Shown: positions 17,784 through 28,056, numbered from the stretch's first letter. The stretch: 64,000 bases of DNA from Lachnospiraceae bacterium (GCA_030524635.1 JAUNGG010000007.1:1-64000); one strand, 5' to 3'. A program made the numbers and translations. The notes: generated by a model not told the origin, from the letters alone.

Positions 17784-18233
17784 ATGGATATTAAGGAAAT
17801 CATGAAGCTGATCCAGGGCGTAAGCGATTACGGCCTGACCAGTTTTGAATTAGAGGAAGGAAACATGAAGATTTCTCTGAAGCGGGAGAAGGAGACAATC
17901 CAGGTACAGACTCCTGTTCTGGCAGCCGCCATCCCGGCTTATGGTTCCGGGACCGACGAAACTGGTGCAGCAGCAGACCAGGCAGGCGGCATTGCTTCTG
18001 ATCAGGTGGTAACATCCCCATTGGTAGGTGTTTTTTATTCCGCCTCCTCCCCGGATGCAGATGCATTTGTGAAGGTAGGAGACCATGTGAAAAAGGGTCA
18101 GGTGCTGGGAATCATTGAGGCTATGAAGCTGATGAATGAAATTGAAAGCGAGTACGACGGCGTGGTAGAGGCCATTCTGGTAAAAAATGAAGATGTGGTG
18201 GAATACGGACAGCCATTGTTCCGGATCCGTTAG
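17784..18233 (+). CDS. accB: Biotin carboxyl carrier protein of acetyl-CoA carboxylase
   Basis: Carries the carboxyl group between AccC and AccDA. The biotinyl lysine is Lys115 in EAMKLMNEI. The N-terminal helix region is followed by an Ala/Gly-rich flexible linker (about 45-72) and the beta-barrel biotinyl domain. Its 149-aa length is normal. It lies nine bases after fabF. Confidence 0.95.
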   Translation: MDIKEIMKLIQGVSDYGLTSFELEEGNMKISLKREKETIQVQTPVLAAAIPAYGSGTDETGAAADQAGGIASDQVVTSPLVGVFYSASSPDADAFVKVGDHVKKGQVLGIIEAMKLMNEIESEYDGVVEAILVKNEDVVEYGQPLFRIR

Positions 18234-18237
18234 CGTG

Positions 18238-18295
18238 CTGGTATCACAGCGCCTCAGTGCTCTTGCTTGCAGAGAGTATCCTGTCAAGATACCAG
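18238..18295 (+). other. Intra-operon hairpin between accB and fabZ
   Basis: CTGGTATC (18238-18245) and GATACCAG (18288-18295) form a perfect 8-bp stem around 42 bases, in the only sizeable gap between accB and fabZ. No T-run follows, so it is more likely an RNA-processing or stability element than a terminator. Confidence 0.4.
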
Positions 18296-18319
18296 TCAAA
18301 AAGGAAAGAGGTTAAGCAT

Positions 18320-18742
18320 ATGTTAGGAATTAAAGAAATTCAGGAGATTATCCCCCACCGTCATCCGTTTCTCCTGATCGATTGTATCGAGGAGATGGAA
18401 CCAGGGGTCAGTGCAGTAGGATATAAGTCAGTTTCCTACAATGAGCCGTTTTTTGCAGGTCATTTTCCACAGGAGCCGGTGATGCCTGGTGTATTAATCG
18501 TGGAAGCCCTGGCGCAGACAGGCGCCGTGGCGATTCTTTCCAAGGAAGAAAATAAGGGAAAGGTGGCTTACTTCGGTGCCATCAACAACGCAAAATTCAA
18601 GAAAAAGGTAATTCCCGGCGACAAGCTGCGTCTGGAATGTAAGATCATCAAGCAGAAGGGGCCGGTAGGAGTTGGACAGGCTACCGCAACAGTAGACGGA
18701 AAGGTAGCAGTTTCAGCAGAGCTGACCTTTATGATTGGTTAA
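18320..18742 (+). CDS. fabZ: 3-hydroxyacyl-ACP dehydratase
   Basis: Hot-dog-fold dehydratase. The active-site His48 (GHFP) and Glu62 ([10 protein letters not shown]) are present, as is the N-terminal [14 protein letters not shown] 18320 has GGAAAGAGG upstream; the frame opens earlier at 18257 inside the intergenic hairpin. 140 aa is normal. Confidence 0.95.
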   Translation: MLGIKEIQEIIPHRHPFLLIDCIEEMEPGVSAVGYKSVSYNEPFFAGHFPQEPVMPGVLIVEALAQTGAVAILSKEENKGKVAYFGAINNAKFKKKVIPGDKLRLECKIIKQKGPVGVGQATATVDGKVAVSAELTFMIG

Positions 18743-18765
18743 CGATAACAGATCAGGAGATTGTC

Positions 18766-20118
18766 ATGTTTCATAAAATTTTGATCGCCAATCGGGGCGA
18801 GATCGCAGTCCGGATTATCCGGGCATGCAGAGAAATGGGAATTAAGACGGTAGCGGTGTATTCGGAGGCGGACCGGGATTCTCTTCACACCATGCTGGCA
18901 GATGAAGCCATCTGCATTGGACCGGCTGCATCCTCCCAGAGCTATCTGAATATGGAGCGGATCATCAGCGCCTGCGTAGTGATGAAGGCAGATGCTATTC
19001 ATCCAGGCTTTGGATTTTTATCAGAAAATGCCCGTTTTGCAGAGCTGTGTGAGAAATGCCGGATCACATTTATCGGGCCTTCTGCTGATATTATCAATAA
19101 GATGGGAAATAAGTCAGAGGCCAGAAGGACCATGCTGGAGGCCCGCGTCCCTGTAGTTCCGGGAACGAAAGAGCCGGTATATACGGCGGAGGACGGATTA
19201 AGGCTGGCGGAGTCCATCGGATTCCCGGTTATGATCAAGGCTTCCTCCGGCGGAGGCGGAAAGGGAATGCGGGTGTCCAGAAGCAGAGAGGATTTTACCG
19301 AAAACTTCCGCAGCGCCCAGCTGGAATCAGTGAAGGGATTCTCTGATGATACCATGTATATTGAAAAATATATTGAAGATCCCAGACATATTGAATTTCA
19401 GATCATGGCGGACAAATATGGAAATGTGGTGCACTTGGGAGAGCGGGACTGTTCGATCCAGAGGCGCCATCAAAAGGTATTGGAGGAATCACCATGTCAG
19501 GTGATTTCGGATGAGCTGCGCCGCCAGATGGGCGAGACAGCAGTCCGGGCAGCCAAGGCCGTTCACTATGAAAATGCAGGAACCATCGAGTTCCTTTTAG
19601 ATAAAGAGAAAAACTTTTATTTTATGGAAATGAATACCAGGATCCAGGTGGAGCATCCGGTAACCGAGCTGGTAACCGGAATGGACCTGATCAAGGAGCA
19701 GATCCGGGTGGCAGCAGGTGAGAAATTAAGCGTATCCCAGCAGGACATCCGGATATCCGGTCACGCTATCGAATGCCGGATCAATGCGGAGAATCCTTCC
19801 CGGAACTTTATGCCCTGTCCCGGACGGATCACCAATGTTCATATTCCAGGAGGCAACGGAGTGCGGATCGATACCCATATCTATCCGGATTATCAGGTGC
19901 CGCCGAATTATGATTCCATGCTGTTAAAGCTGATCGTCCATGGAAGGGACAGGGAGGAAGCGATCCAGAAGATGAGAAGCGCCTTAGGAGAGCTGATTAT
20001 TGAAGGAATCGAGACGAATGTGGATTTCCAGTATGAGATCCTCAGCCATCCGGCTTTCCAGGAGGGAAGAACCAATACTGGATTTATACCGGAGTATTTT
20101 CCTCAGTATTGTAAGTAA
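18766..20118 (+). CDS. accC: Biotin carboxylase subunit of acetyl-CoA carboxylase
   Basis: ATP-grasp enzyme that carboxylates biotin on AccB. KILIANRGEIAVRIIRACRE opens the biotin-carboxylase N-domain; KASSGGGGKGMR is the ATP-binding glycine loop; EMNTRIQVEHPVTE holds the metal and bicarbonate residues. 450 aa is standard. It follows fabZ by 23 bp. Confidence 0.96.
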   Translation: MFHKILIANRGEIAVRIIRACREMGIKTVAVYSEADRDSLHTMLADEAICIGPAASSQSYLNMERIISACVVMKADAIHPGFGFLSENARFAELCEKCRITFIGPSADIINKMGNKSEARRTMLEARVPVVPGTKEPVYTAEDGLRLAESIGFPVMIKASSGGGGKGMRVSRSREDFTENFRSAQLESVKGFSDDTMYIEKYIEDPRHIEFQIMADKYGNVVHLGERDCSIQRRHQKVLEESPCQVISDELRRQMGETAVRAAKAVHYENAGTIEFLLDKEKNFYFMEMNTRIQVEHPVTELVTGMDLIKEQIRVAAGEKLSVSQQDIRISGHAIECRINAENPSRNFMPCPGRITNVHIPGGNGVRIDTHIYPDYQVPPNYDSMLLKLIVHGRDREEAIQKMRSALGELIIEGIETNVDFQYEILSHPAFQEGRTNTGFIPEYFPQYCK

Positions 20119-20211
20119 AAAGGCAGCTGTGATAAATGGAACTGTTAAATGTAAAATGTTATCGTTCAGACTGTTTCACTGCTGAAAAATGAGATAGAAA
20201 CGAGGTGCCGT

Positions 20212-22038
20212 ATGCTCAGGGATATGTTTAAGAAAACCTACACATTGATTGACACGAAGTACAGTGCGCCGCGGGAGGAACGAGAGGCGGACAGGGAAAA
20301 GGAGCCAAGTATCCCGGAGGGACTTTGGAGGAAGTGCAACAAGTGCGGACAGCCCATCTATGTGGAGGATGTAACCAATAATTACTATGTCTGCCCTAAA
20401 TGCGGCGGATATTTCCGGGTGCATGCGTATCGCCGGATCCAGATGCTGGTGGATGAAGGAACCTTCCAGGAGTGGAATCAGGAGATGAAATTTTCCAATC
20501 CCCTGGATTTTCCAGGATATGAGAAGAAGATTCTGGCGGCGAAGGAGAAGACAAGGTTAAATGAAGCCATTGTAACAGGCAAGGGACTGATTGACGGCCA
20601 TCCTGCAGTCGTTGGTGTCTGCGATGCCAGGTTTCTGATGAGCAGCATGGGGCACATCGTTGGCGAAAAGATCACCGATGCAGTGGAGCGGGCTACCAGA
20701 GAGCAGCTTCCGGTGATTATCTTTGCAGCTTCCGGCGGCGCCAGGATGCAGGAGGGCATTGTATCTCTGATGCAGATGGCCAAAACCTCGGCAGCTTTAA
20801 AGCGCCACCATGAAGCGGGGCAGCTTTTCATCAGTGTTTTGACAGATCCTACCACAGGAGGAGTGACAGCCAGCTTTGCCATGCTGGGAGATATTATTAT
20901 CGCAGAGCCCAAGGCTTTGATCGGATTTGCCGGCCCCAGAGTGATCGAGCAGACCATCGGACAGAAACTGCCGGAGGGCTTCCAAAGAGCGGAGTTTCTT
21001 CTGGAGCATGGGTTTGTAGACATGGTGGTGGAGAGAAAAGATCAGAAGCAGGTGATCAGCAAGATCCTGGGGATGCATGAAAGAAAAAACGGATTTTTCC
21101 AGGACGGCGTAAAGCTGGTAAAGGCAGCGCAGGCACAGGCGATGTCCAATGAATTTATGGCAGAGGAGGCCGGGGCCTGGCAGGAGGATATCCATGCCCA
21201 TCAAGAGGAAAACTGGAAGAAAATAGAAAAAAGAAAACGAGAAAATAGAAATGATGCAAGATCTCCATGGGATACGGTTCTGCTTTCCAGAAAGGCAGAT
21301 CGTCCCAATGCCATGGATTATATCAATGCTTTGTTTGACGATTTTATCGAGCTTCACGGCGACCGTTACTTTAAGGACGACGGTGCGGTAGCAGGCGGTA
21401 TTGCCACATTCCACGGAATGCCGGTAACGGTGATCGGCCAGGTGAAGGGAAAAAATACAAAGGAAAATATTAAGCGGAATTTCGGCATGCCGTCCCCGGA
21501 GGGCTACCGGAAGGCGCTGCGGCTGATGAAGCAGGCAGAAGCCTTTGGAAGGCCGGTCATCTGCTTTGTAGATACCCCCGGCGCATTCTGCGGTCTGGAG
21601 GCAGAGGAGAGAGGACAGGGAGAGGCCATCGCCAGAAATCTGTTTGAGATGTCTTCCTTAAAGATCCCGGTGCTTTCACTGGTGATCGGAGAAGGCGGCA
21701 GCGGAGGCGCCCTGGCAATGGCAGTAGCCAATGAGGTGTGGATGATGGAGCATGCCATCTATTCCATTTTGTCCCCGGAGGGCTTTGCCTCGATCCTGTG
21801 GAAGGACAGCAAAAAGGCGCCGGAGGCGGCCAAGGTAATGAAGATCACAGCAGCAGACCTGTACCAGATGGGATTGATCGAGCAGGTCATCCCGGAGGAG
21901 GAGGAACTGAATTCAGAAACCCTGCCCTCTGTGATCGCTTATCTGGATGAGGCGCTGGGAGAATTTTTCAGCGGCCTGGAAGGCGTGGACGGCAGCCAGC
22001 TGGCAGAACGCCGGTATCAGCGGTTCCGCAGGATGTAA
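20212..22038 (+). CDS. accDA: Fused acetyl-CoA carboxylase carboxyltransferase beta/alpha
   Basis: Both carboxyltransferase subunits in one 608-residue chain. The AccD part (about 1-300) carries the zinc ribbon Cys42, Cys45, Cys61, Cys64 and the crotonase-fold segment ending near [10 protein letters not shown] charged helical linker (about 315-350) leads to the AccA part (about 360-608: [34 protein letters not shown]). In most bacteria these are two genes; the fusion is in frame without any broken segment, so it is a real single protein. It lies 93 bp after accC. Confidence 0.95.
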   Translation: MLRDMFKKTYTLIDTKYSAPREEREADREKEPSIPEGLWRKCNKCGQPIYVEDVTNNYYVCPKCGGYFRVHAYRRIQMLVDEGTFQEWNQEMKFSNPLDFPGYEKKILAAKEKTRLNEAIVTGKGLIDGHPAVVGVCDARFLMSSMGHIVGEKITDAVERATREQLPVIIFAASGGARMQEGIVSLMQMAKTSAALKRHHEAGQLFISVLTDPTTGGVTASFAMLGDIIIAEPKALIGFAGPRVIEQTIGQKLPEGFQRAEFLLEHGFVDMVVERKDQKQVISKILGMHERKNGFFQDGVKLVKAAQAQAMSNEFMAEEAGAWQEDIHAHQEENWKKIEKRKRENRNDARSPWDTVLLSRKADRPNAMDYINALFDDFIELHGDRYFKDDGAVAGGIATFHGMPVTVIGQVKGKNTKENIKRNFGMPSPEGYRKALRLMKQAEAFGRPVICFVDTPGAFCGLEAEERGQGEAIARNLFEMSSLKIPVLSLVIGEGGSGGALAMAVANEVWMMEHAIYSILSPEGFASILWKDSKKAPEAAKVMKITAADLYQMGLIEQVIPEEEELNSETLPSVIAYLDEALGEFFSGLEGVDGSQLAERRYQRFRRM

Positions 22039-22085
22039 GAGATATATTTTAGTAATCAGATATTCAGTGCAGGAGAAGGAGAGCC

Positions 22086-23201
22086 ATGGGAAAATATGAA
22101 CCATTGGTAATAGGGGAGTTAAATGTGAAATACCCGGTGATTCAGGGCGGAATGGGAATCGGGATCAGCCTGTCATCTCTGGCAGGAGCGGTGGCAAAGG
22201 CCGGAGGGATCGGATTGATCTCTACCGCTCAGATCGGATTTCGTGAGCCGGATTTTAACCGGAATCCAAAGGCGGCAAACTTAAGGGCCATGGAATCAGA
22301 ACTAGCCAGGGCAAGAGAGCTTGCTCCTGACGGAGTAATCGGCTTTAACATCATGGTAGCCACAAAGGATTACCCGGAATATGTGAGAAAAGCAGCAGAG
22401 ATCGGAGCCGATGTGATCGTGTCCGGCGCCGGGCTGCCGGTCAGCCTTCCGGAATATGTGGAAGATGTGGAAAGACAGGATGGAAAGCAGAGAAAGGTTA
22501 AGATCGCTCCTATTGTATCATCACCGAAATCCGCTTCTGTAATCTGCAAAATGTGGGACCGGAAATATCACCGCGCCCCGGATTTCGTGGTGATCGAAGG
22601 GCCGCTGGCAGGCGGTCACCTGGGATTTTCCAGGGAGGATTTAACAAAATTCCGGTCAGACCGGGAGGATACGGATCAGGTTTATGACCAGGAGGCATAT
22701 GACAATGAAATTCTGGGGATTCTGGCTGTGGTGGAGAACTACCGCAAGAAATTTGGATGTTCCATTCCGGTGATCAGCGCAGGCGGCGTATTCTCCAGGG
22801 AGGATATGGCGCACCATATGGCATTAGGCGTGGACGGCGTCCAGGTAGGAACCCGGTTTGTGACCACCGAGGAGTGTGATGCACCTCAGAGCTATAAGGA
22901 CGCATACTTAAAAGCACAAAAGAAGGACATCGTCATCGTAAAAAGTCCGGTGGGGATGCCTGGAAGGGCCATCTGGAATCCATTTTTAGAAAAGATATCA
23001 AAGGAACCAGAGAGGATCACACATTGTTTCCGGTGCCTAGAGCACTGTGATCCGGTGAAGGCACCTTACTGCATCACCATGGCGCTGATCCGGGCTGCTT
23101 TGGGGCAGGTAGATGAGGGACTGCTGTTCTGCGGATATAATGCCCACCGCTGCAGTAAGATGGAGCGGGTGGAGGATGTGATGGCGGATCTGTGCGGATG
23201 A
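22086..23201 (+). CDS. Nitronate monooxygenase / FabK-like flavoprotein with Cys-rich tail
   Basis: A 371-aa FMN TIM-barrel enzyme of the 2-nitropropane dioxygenase family. YPVIQGGMGIGIS, IEGPLAGGHLG and SAGGVFSREDM, with QVGTRF, match the fold. Compared with FabK it has a longer C-terminus containing CFRCLEHC and further Cys residues (about 310-365), which could bind metal or an Fe-S cluster (inference). It directly follows accDA (47 bp), so it may be the last gene of the fab operon. Its role could be an alternative enoyl reductase or a nitronate/lipid-related oxidoreductase; the sequence does not decide. Confidence 0.8.
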   Translation: MGKYEPLVIGELNVKYPVIQGGMGIGISLSSLAGAVAKAGGIGLISTAQIGFREPDFNRNPKAANLRAMESELARARELAPDGVIGFNIMVATKDYPEYVRKAAEIGADVIVSGAGLPVSLPEYVEDVERQDGKQRKVKIAPIVSSPKSASVICKMWDRKYHRAPDFVVIEGPLAGGHLGFSREDLTKFRSDREDTDQVYDQEAYDNEILGILAVVENYRKKFGCSIPVISAGGVFSREDMAHHMALGVDGVQVGTRFVTTEECDAPQSYKDAYLKAQKKDIVIVKSPVGMPGRAIWNPFLEKISKEPERITHCFRCLEHCDPVKAPYCITMALIRAALGQVDEGLLFCGYNAHRCSKMERVEDVMADLCG

Positions 23202-23304
23202 TGGATTCTGCAATCTGGCGGGCCATTTACCAAGTTCCTGTGGAGATTTCTGAAATGGACTGCCAGGCACAACGGACGGGCAGAACCCTGTCAGGCTTTG
23301 CCGC

Positions 23305-24012
23305 CTAAAGAATCGTCAGCATATTATATAATTTCATAACTCGGATATCATCTTTTGAAATGCGCAGCTTTTGAATCAGCTGTGCATTTTCTTTTTGTAT
23401 TTTCTTGGAAACCAGAACCTTTGTGGCTACAGGCATAATAGGACGGGAAGAAATTCCGAAAAACAGTCCCCATTTTTCAGGTGCATTCAGGTAGGAAGCC
23501 AGAATACTGATGGTAATCTGCTCCATGGGGGTATCCTGATTCTGGAGGGTCAGGTTGGTTACGGCATCATAATGATGCAGGTGTCCAATGTAGGTATTTT
23601 CACAGTTTTGGTAATGCTCGTAGGTATCAATGTTCATGTACATCATGATTTTATAAGTATCCGGCTGTTCCTGAGACAGAACATCTACCACACAGCGGTT
23701 TAATGAGCTGTTTCTCCCGTCAAAATAGTAAATATAAAATTGAGGCAAATCTTTGAAAAACGATGGCACATGATCAGAAATATTCTGAGCGGCGGAGGAT
23801 GGCTCCAGATAAAGAAGCTGCTCTACATGTACCTGAAGGATTCTGGCGATATCATAAAGGGTAACGATATCAATGGAAATCAGGCCGCTTTCGTATTTTG
23901 ACACAGTTGCCTTGCTTTTGCATATGGCATCTGCCAATTCCTGGATTGTCATTTGATTCTTCTTACGGAAAAATTTGATTTTTGCACCGATCTCTTCTGG
24001 TAGGTTCGTCAT
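23305..24012 (-). CDS. XRE-family regulator with unknown C-terminal domain
   Basis: Residues 8-65 form a Cro/C1-type helix-turn-helix (MTIQELADAICKSKATVSKYESG). The remaining about 165 residues form an unrecognised domain, rich in Tyr/His in the middle, perhaps for ligand sensing. It is divergent from the C-S lyase/amidohydrolase/permease operon, with a shared 235-bp intergenic region containing a perfect inverted repeat, so it most likely controls that operon and itself. Confidence 0.85.
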   Translation of the reverse strand: MTNLPEEIGAKIKFFRKKNQMTIQELADAICKSKATVSKYESGLISIDIVTLYDIARILQVHVEQLLYLEPSSAAQNISDHVPSFFKDLPQFYIYYFDGRNSSLNRCVVDVLSQEQPDTYKIMMYMNIDTYEHYQNCENTYIGHLHHYDAVTNLTLQNQDTPMEQITISILASYLNAPEKWGLFFGISSRPIMPVATKVLVSKKIQKENAQLIQKLRISKDDIRVMKLYNMLTIL

Positions 24013-24128
24013 TTTTTACAATCCCCTGTTTCTTAAAAATATAGTTTTCAGCGATTTTTTCTGAGAATCCTGTTTTGCTTTTTATTATACGAAAAAAACG
24101 GCGGGAAATCTACTGAAAGGAAAGAAAA

Positions 24129-24151
24129 CTCTAAAAATGTTTCTTTTAGAG
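24129..24151. promoter_or_regulatory. Candidate operator between XRE gene and C-S lyase operon
   Basis: CTCTAAAA-N7-TTTTAGAG is a perfect 8-bp inverted repeat; an overlapping GTTTCT-N5-AGAAAC (24139-24155) shares its right half. It sits upstream of both divergent genes. A minus-strand TATAAT for the XRE gene is at 24089-24084. Confidence 0.55.
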
Positions 24152-24247
24152 AAACTTTGCCTGCTTTGAAATATAAAAAATATTATGCTATTTTTATTAA
24201 CAAGAAACGAACAGACAAATATACATCATTTGAAGGAGGAAAATGTG

Positions 24248-25486
24248 ATGAAGTATGATTTTGATGAAGTAATCGACAGAAGAAATACCAATGCACTGAA
24301 TACGGACGGCTTTCGTAGCTATATTTTCCACGCAGGTCCGGAAAAGGTGTTTCCTTATAAGGACGAGGAATTTGTCCGCATGTGGGTAGCAGATATGGAA
24401 TTTGCCACACCTTCGGAAATCTGTGATGCGGTAAAGGCGCGGGTGGATAAGAGAATTTTCGGTTACACCAAGGTATTTGACACGGAATATTATGATGCCT
24501 TCCTGAACTGGTGCCAAAGCCATTATGATTGGAGTTTTCCGAAGGAGGAGCTGGTTTTTTCTACCGGAATTATTCCAGCATTGTATGAGCTTGCTGAGGA
24601 ACTGATTGCAAAAGATGAGAAAATGCTGATTGTAACGCCGGCTTATGGATTTTTTCAGCATACGGCTGAGTACAATCAGATCCAGCTGGTTTGCTCGGAG
24701 TTAAAGAGTGATCAAGGATATTTTACCATTGATTTTGAGGACCTTGAGAAAAAGGCTTCGGATCCGAAGATGAAGCTGGTTTTGTGGTGCAACCCTCATA
24801 ACCCAACCGGGCGTATGTGGACGGAGGAGGAGCTTAGAAGAGTTGCTGATATTGTGGAGCGGAATGATCTGTGGATCATCTCAGATGAAATTCACTGCGA
24901 TCTGATCCGGCAGGGAAGAAAGCATATTCCCATGGGCAAGATCATGCCGGATTATCAAAAGCTGATTACCTGTATGTCTGCCAGCAAGACCTTCAATATG
25001 GCGGGCCTGATGTTTTCCAATATTATCATCCGAGATGAGAAGGTAAGAGAGTGTTTTTGCGGGCGGGACAAGAATGTAGGATTTGTCAACCCCTTATCTA
25101 TCGAAGCTCACAAGGCTGCATATGAGAAGGGCGGAGAATGGCTGGAGCAATTAAAGGACTATCTGGATGGAAATTTCCGGTTCTTAAAAGAGTATCTGGA
25201 GAAGTATCTTCCGGAGGCTGTGTACTGTGTGCCCGAAGCAACCTATCTGGCCTGGGTAGATGTGAGAAAATGCCTGCCTGGTGTGGAGGATTTACCTGGA
25301 TTTTTCGCGAATGAGGCAGGTGTGCTGCTGGAGGGCGGAGACAGCTTATTTGTAGGAAATGCAAACGGATATATCCGTCTGAACCTGGCAATGCCCCAGT
25401 CCATTATTCGAACGGGCATGGAGCGGATTCGTGCATCGATTGAAACTTATAGAAGAAATCTGCCGTCTCAAAAGAAAATAAGCTGA
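24248..25486 (+). CDS. MalY/PatB-type PLP C-S lyase (aminotransferase fold)
   Basis: Fold-type I PLP enzyme of the MalY/PatB group, which cleave cystathionine or S-substituted cysteines to a thiol, pyruvate and ammonia. Motifs: WVADMEF near residue 50, WCNPHNPTGR, SDEIHCDL and the PLP lysine in SASKTFNMAGL. 412 aa fits. The ATG at 24248 has AAGGAGG eight bases upstream; the upstream frame from 24185 is not used. It begins an operon with an M20 amidohydrolase and an amino-acid permease, which suggests uptake, deacylation and cleavage of a cysteine conjugate (inference). Confidence 0.87.
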   Translation: MKYDFDEVIDRRNTNALNTDGFRSYIFHAGPEKVFPYKDEEFVRMWVADMEFATPSEICDAVKARVDKRIFGYTKVFDTEYYDAFLNWCQSHYDWSFPKEELVFSTGIIPALYELAEELIAKDEKMLIVTPAYGFFQHTAEYNQIQLVCSELKSDQGYFTIDFEDLEKKASDPKMKLVLWCNPHNPTGRMWTEEELRRVADIVERNDLWIISDEIHCDLIRQGRKHIPMGKIMPDYQKLITCMSASKTFNMAGLMFSNIIIRDEKVRECFCGRDKNVGFVNPLSIEAHKAAYEKGGEWLEQLKDYLDGNFRFLKEYLEKYLPEAVYCVPEATYLAWVDVRKCLPGVEDLPGFFANEAGVLLEGGDSLFVGNANGYIRLNLAMPQSIIRTGMERIRASIETYRRNLPSQKKIS

Positions 25487-25537
25487 ATACAGAGCAGGCT
25501 GTAAAACGGCCGGCATTTATGAGAAAGGAGAAAAATC

Positions 25538-26731
25538 ATGACTTTAGTTGAGGAAATCCGTGAGTTGGAGCAGCAGATGACAGAAGACAGACGGTATCTT
25601 CACCGATATCCGGAATTAAGCGAAAAGGAATTTCAGACAACGGAATTCATTAAAAAACGATTAGATAAATTCGGCGTTGAAATCGAACCCCTTGATATTC
25701 CTACAGGAGTCAGCGCCATCATCCGCGGCAATAAGCCGGGAAAGACGATCTGTATTCGACATGACATTGATGCACTTCCGATTCAGGAATGTACCGGTCT
25801 GGATTTTTCATCGGCCTATGATGGGGTCAGCCATTCCTGCGGCCATGATATTCATACGGTAGTTGCACTGTACTGTGCAAAGGTGTTGAATGAAAGAAAA
25901 GGAACGCTTGCAGGAAATGTGAGGATCGTATTTCAGCCGGCAGAGGAGACTGTTACAGGTGCAAAGCAGATGGTGAAGGCCGGCATTATGGAATTACAGC
26001 CATTAAATGATATTGTGGTAGGATTACATACCCATCCACTGACTCCGGTTGGAAGCATTTGCCTGAAGAAAGGCCCGATGGAGGCAGGATCCGATTATAT
26101 TAAGATCACGATAAAAGGAAAATGCGGCCACGGAGCCTATCCCCATGACTGCGTGGATCCCATCGTGGTAAGCGCCTATTTGATCGCACAGCTGCAGACC
26201 GTGATGTCCAGAGAAAATCAAGCTGTAAAGCCTGCTGTATTTACAATCGGAAGCATTCACGGCGGACAGACTCCAAATTCCATTCCAGGAGAGGTGGAAA
26301 TGCTGGGAATCCTGCGCAGTCTGTATCCGGAATGCCGGGAAAAAAATCTGGATGCAATCCGGCGTATCACAAAGGGAGTTTGTGAAGGCATGCGGGCAGA
26401 AGGCACTGTGGAGGTAAGTGATGCTTACCTGCCGCCGGTCTTTAATGATGATGAAGTGGTGGATGGAATTGTGAATGCGGCCAATCAGGTATTAGGAGAA
26501 GGCCATGTGGTGGATTTTAAATTTCCCAGCATGGGTTCCGATGACTTTGCCGTATTTATGGATTACTGCAGGGGAGCCCAGTTCTTCCTGGGAACGGGAA
26601 ATGAGAATGTAAACAGCAGGCTGGGGCTGCACAACGGAAAAAATCAGTTTGATGAAAAATGTCTGGCAGTAGGCGTTGCAGTACTGTCTCAGTATGTATT
26701 AAATCATTTGCAGGAGGATACCAATGAGTGA
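25538..26731 (+). CDS. M20 family amidohydrolase (N-acyl amino acid hydrolase type)
   Basis: A zinc metallo-amidohydrolase of the IAA-amino-acid/hippurate hydrolase (M20D) group. Metal ligands are visible in SCGHDIHT and QPAEET, with RHDIDALPIQE, GLHTHP and the lid domain in the middle third. 397 aa is typical. It has AAAGGAG upstream, follows the C-S lyase by 51 bp and overlaps the permease start by 8 bp. Together with its neighbours it probably removes an N-acyl group from an S-conjugated amino acid before the lyase acts. Confidence 0.88.
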   Translation: MTLVEEIRELEQQMTEDRRYLHRYPELSEKEFQTTEFIKKRLDKFGVEIEPLDIPTGVSAIIRGNKPGKTICIRHDIDALPIQECTGLDFSSAYDGVSHSCGHDIHTVVALYCAKVLNERKGTLAGNVRIVFQPAEETVTGAKQMVKAGIMELQPLNDIVVGLHTHPLTPVGSICLKKGPMEAGSDYIKITIKGKCGHGAYPHDCVDPIVVSAYLIAQLQTVMSRENQAVKPAVFTIGSIHGGQTPNSIPGEVEMLGILRSLYPECREKNLDAIRRITKGVCEGMRAEGTVEVSDAYLPPVFNDDEVVDGIVNAANQVLGEGHVVDFKFPSMGSDDFAVFMDYCRGAQFFLGTGNENVNSRLGLHNGKNQFDEKCLAVGVAVLSQYVLNHLQEDTNE

Positions 26732-28007
26732 GAAAAAGTGGAGTTTAAAAACCATCGTATTGTATGGAATTAACTGTGTCATCGGAAGCGGCATATTCTT
26801 ACTGCCAGGGGCGGCATACAAGCTGCTGGGGCCAGGAAGCTTGCTGGCGTATCTGTTTGTTTTTGTTCTGGTCATGTCGGTTGCTCTCTGCTTTGCAGAA
26901 TGCGGAAGTATGTTTGAGGAATCCGGCGGCCCGTATCTGTATGCCAGAAAGGCATTTGGTGATTTCTTTGGATATGAAGTCGGCGTCATGAAGTGGATCG
27001 TCAGCATCATTGCATGGGCAACCATGGCAGTTGCTTTTGCAACAGCGCTCAGCGCACTGGTTCCTCAGCTTTCAGATCCCACCATGCAGAAAATGGTTGC
27101 AATCGGAATCATTGTTGTGCTTAGTGCAGTGAACTTGTTTGGTGTGAATGTTATGGCTTATTTAAATAACATATCAACCATCGGAAAGCTGGTTCCCATG
27201 GCAGTCTTTGTGATTGGAGGGTTATTCTTCATTAAGCTGGAAAACTTTACTCCTTTTATTGCGGAAGGCGCTACCTCTGCTTCTGTTTCTGCAGCAATTA
27301 TTACCGTGTTCTATGCCTTCACCGGATTTAAAAATGTAGGCGTAGCAGCAGGAGATATGGAAAATCCTACGAAAAATGTCCCGAAGGCCCTGATCTTATC
27401 CATGTCCATCGTGTCCATCATTTATTTCCTGATTCAGTTCCATTGTATCGGAACACTGGGAAGCGCTTTAGGCGATACCAGTACACCTGTGGCAGATGCC
27501 ATGGGAACCTTTCTTGGATCCAAGGGAGCGCTGCTGGTTACTCTGGGGACTCTGGTGTCAGTTGGCGGATTAAATATTGCTGGTTCCTTTAATACACCCC
27601 GGTGCGCACAGGCATTGGCAGAAGGAGCCCTTCTTCCGGAAAGCTTTAAAAAGTGCAATAAGTACAATGTACCTTATATTTCTGTTATCATTACCGGTGT
27701 TCTGGCATTGCTTTTAACTTTAACCGGAAGCTTCTCGGAATTGGCTGCAATCAGTGTAATCAGCCGGTTCAGCCAGTATATCCCTACCTGCATTGCAGTT
27801 CCCGTCCTTCGGAAGAAGCACCCGGAAATGAAGGCCGGATATCAGGTTCCTCTTGGTTATCTGTTTCCGGTGATTGCAGTGGCAGCAAGCTGCTGGCTGC
27901 TGATCAACACTGAGAGCTACAAGCTGATTGCCGGATTGGGCGCCATGGTAGTGGTTGCTCCGCTGTATTTTGTGATGAAGCGCAGGGGAGAGAAGAAATC
28001 CATATAG
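26724..28007 (+). CDS. APC-superfamily amino acid permease
   Basis: A 427-residue, about 12-segment membrane transporter. The family-typical GSGIFLLPG in TM1 and the TM6 stretch FYAFTGFKNVGVAAGDMENP are visible. Its start overlaps the amidohydrolase stop (CAGGAGG ahead of ATG), so the two are co-translated. The likely cargo is the amino acid or conjugate processed by the two upstream enzymes. A terminator hairpin follows directly. Confidence 0.9.
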   Translation: MSEKKWSLKTIVLYGINCVIGSGIFLLPGAAYKLLGPGSLLAYLFVFVLVMSVALCFAECGSMFEESGGPYLYARKAFGDFFGYEVGVMKWIVSIIAWATMAVAFATALSALVPQLSDPTMQKMVAIGIIVVLSAVNLFGVNVMAYLNNISTIGKLVPMAVFVIGGLFFIKLENFTPFIAEGATSASVSAAIITVFYAFTGFKNVGVAAGDMENPTKNVPKALILSMSIVSIIYFLIQFHCIGTLGSALGDTSTPVADAMGTFLGSKGALLVTLGTLVSVGGLNIAGSFNTPRCAQALAEGALLPESFKKCNKYNVPYISVIITGVLALLLTLTGSFSELAAISVISRFSQYIPTCIAVPVLRKKHPEMKAGYQVPLGYLFPVIAVAASCWLLINTESYKLIAGLGAMVVVAPLYFVMKRRGEKKSI

Positions 28008-28056
28008 GAAAGTCCATATAAAAAGGAATTGATATAGGACATACAGGAAGAAAGAT

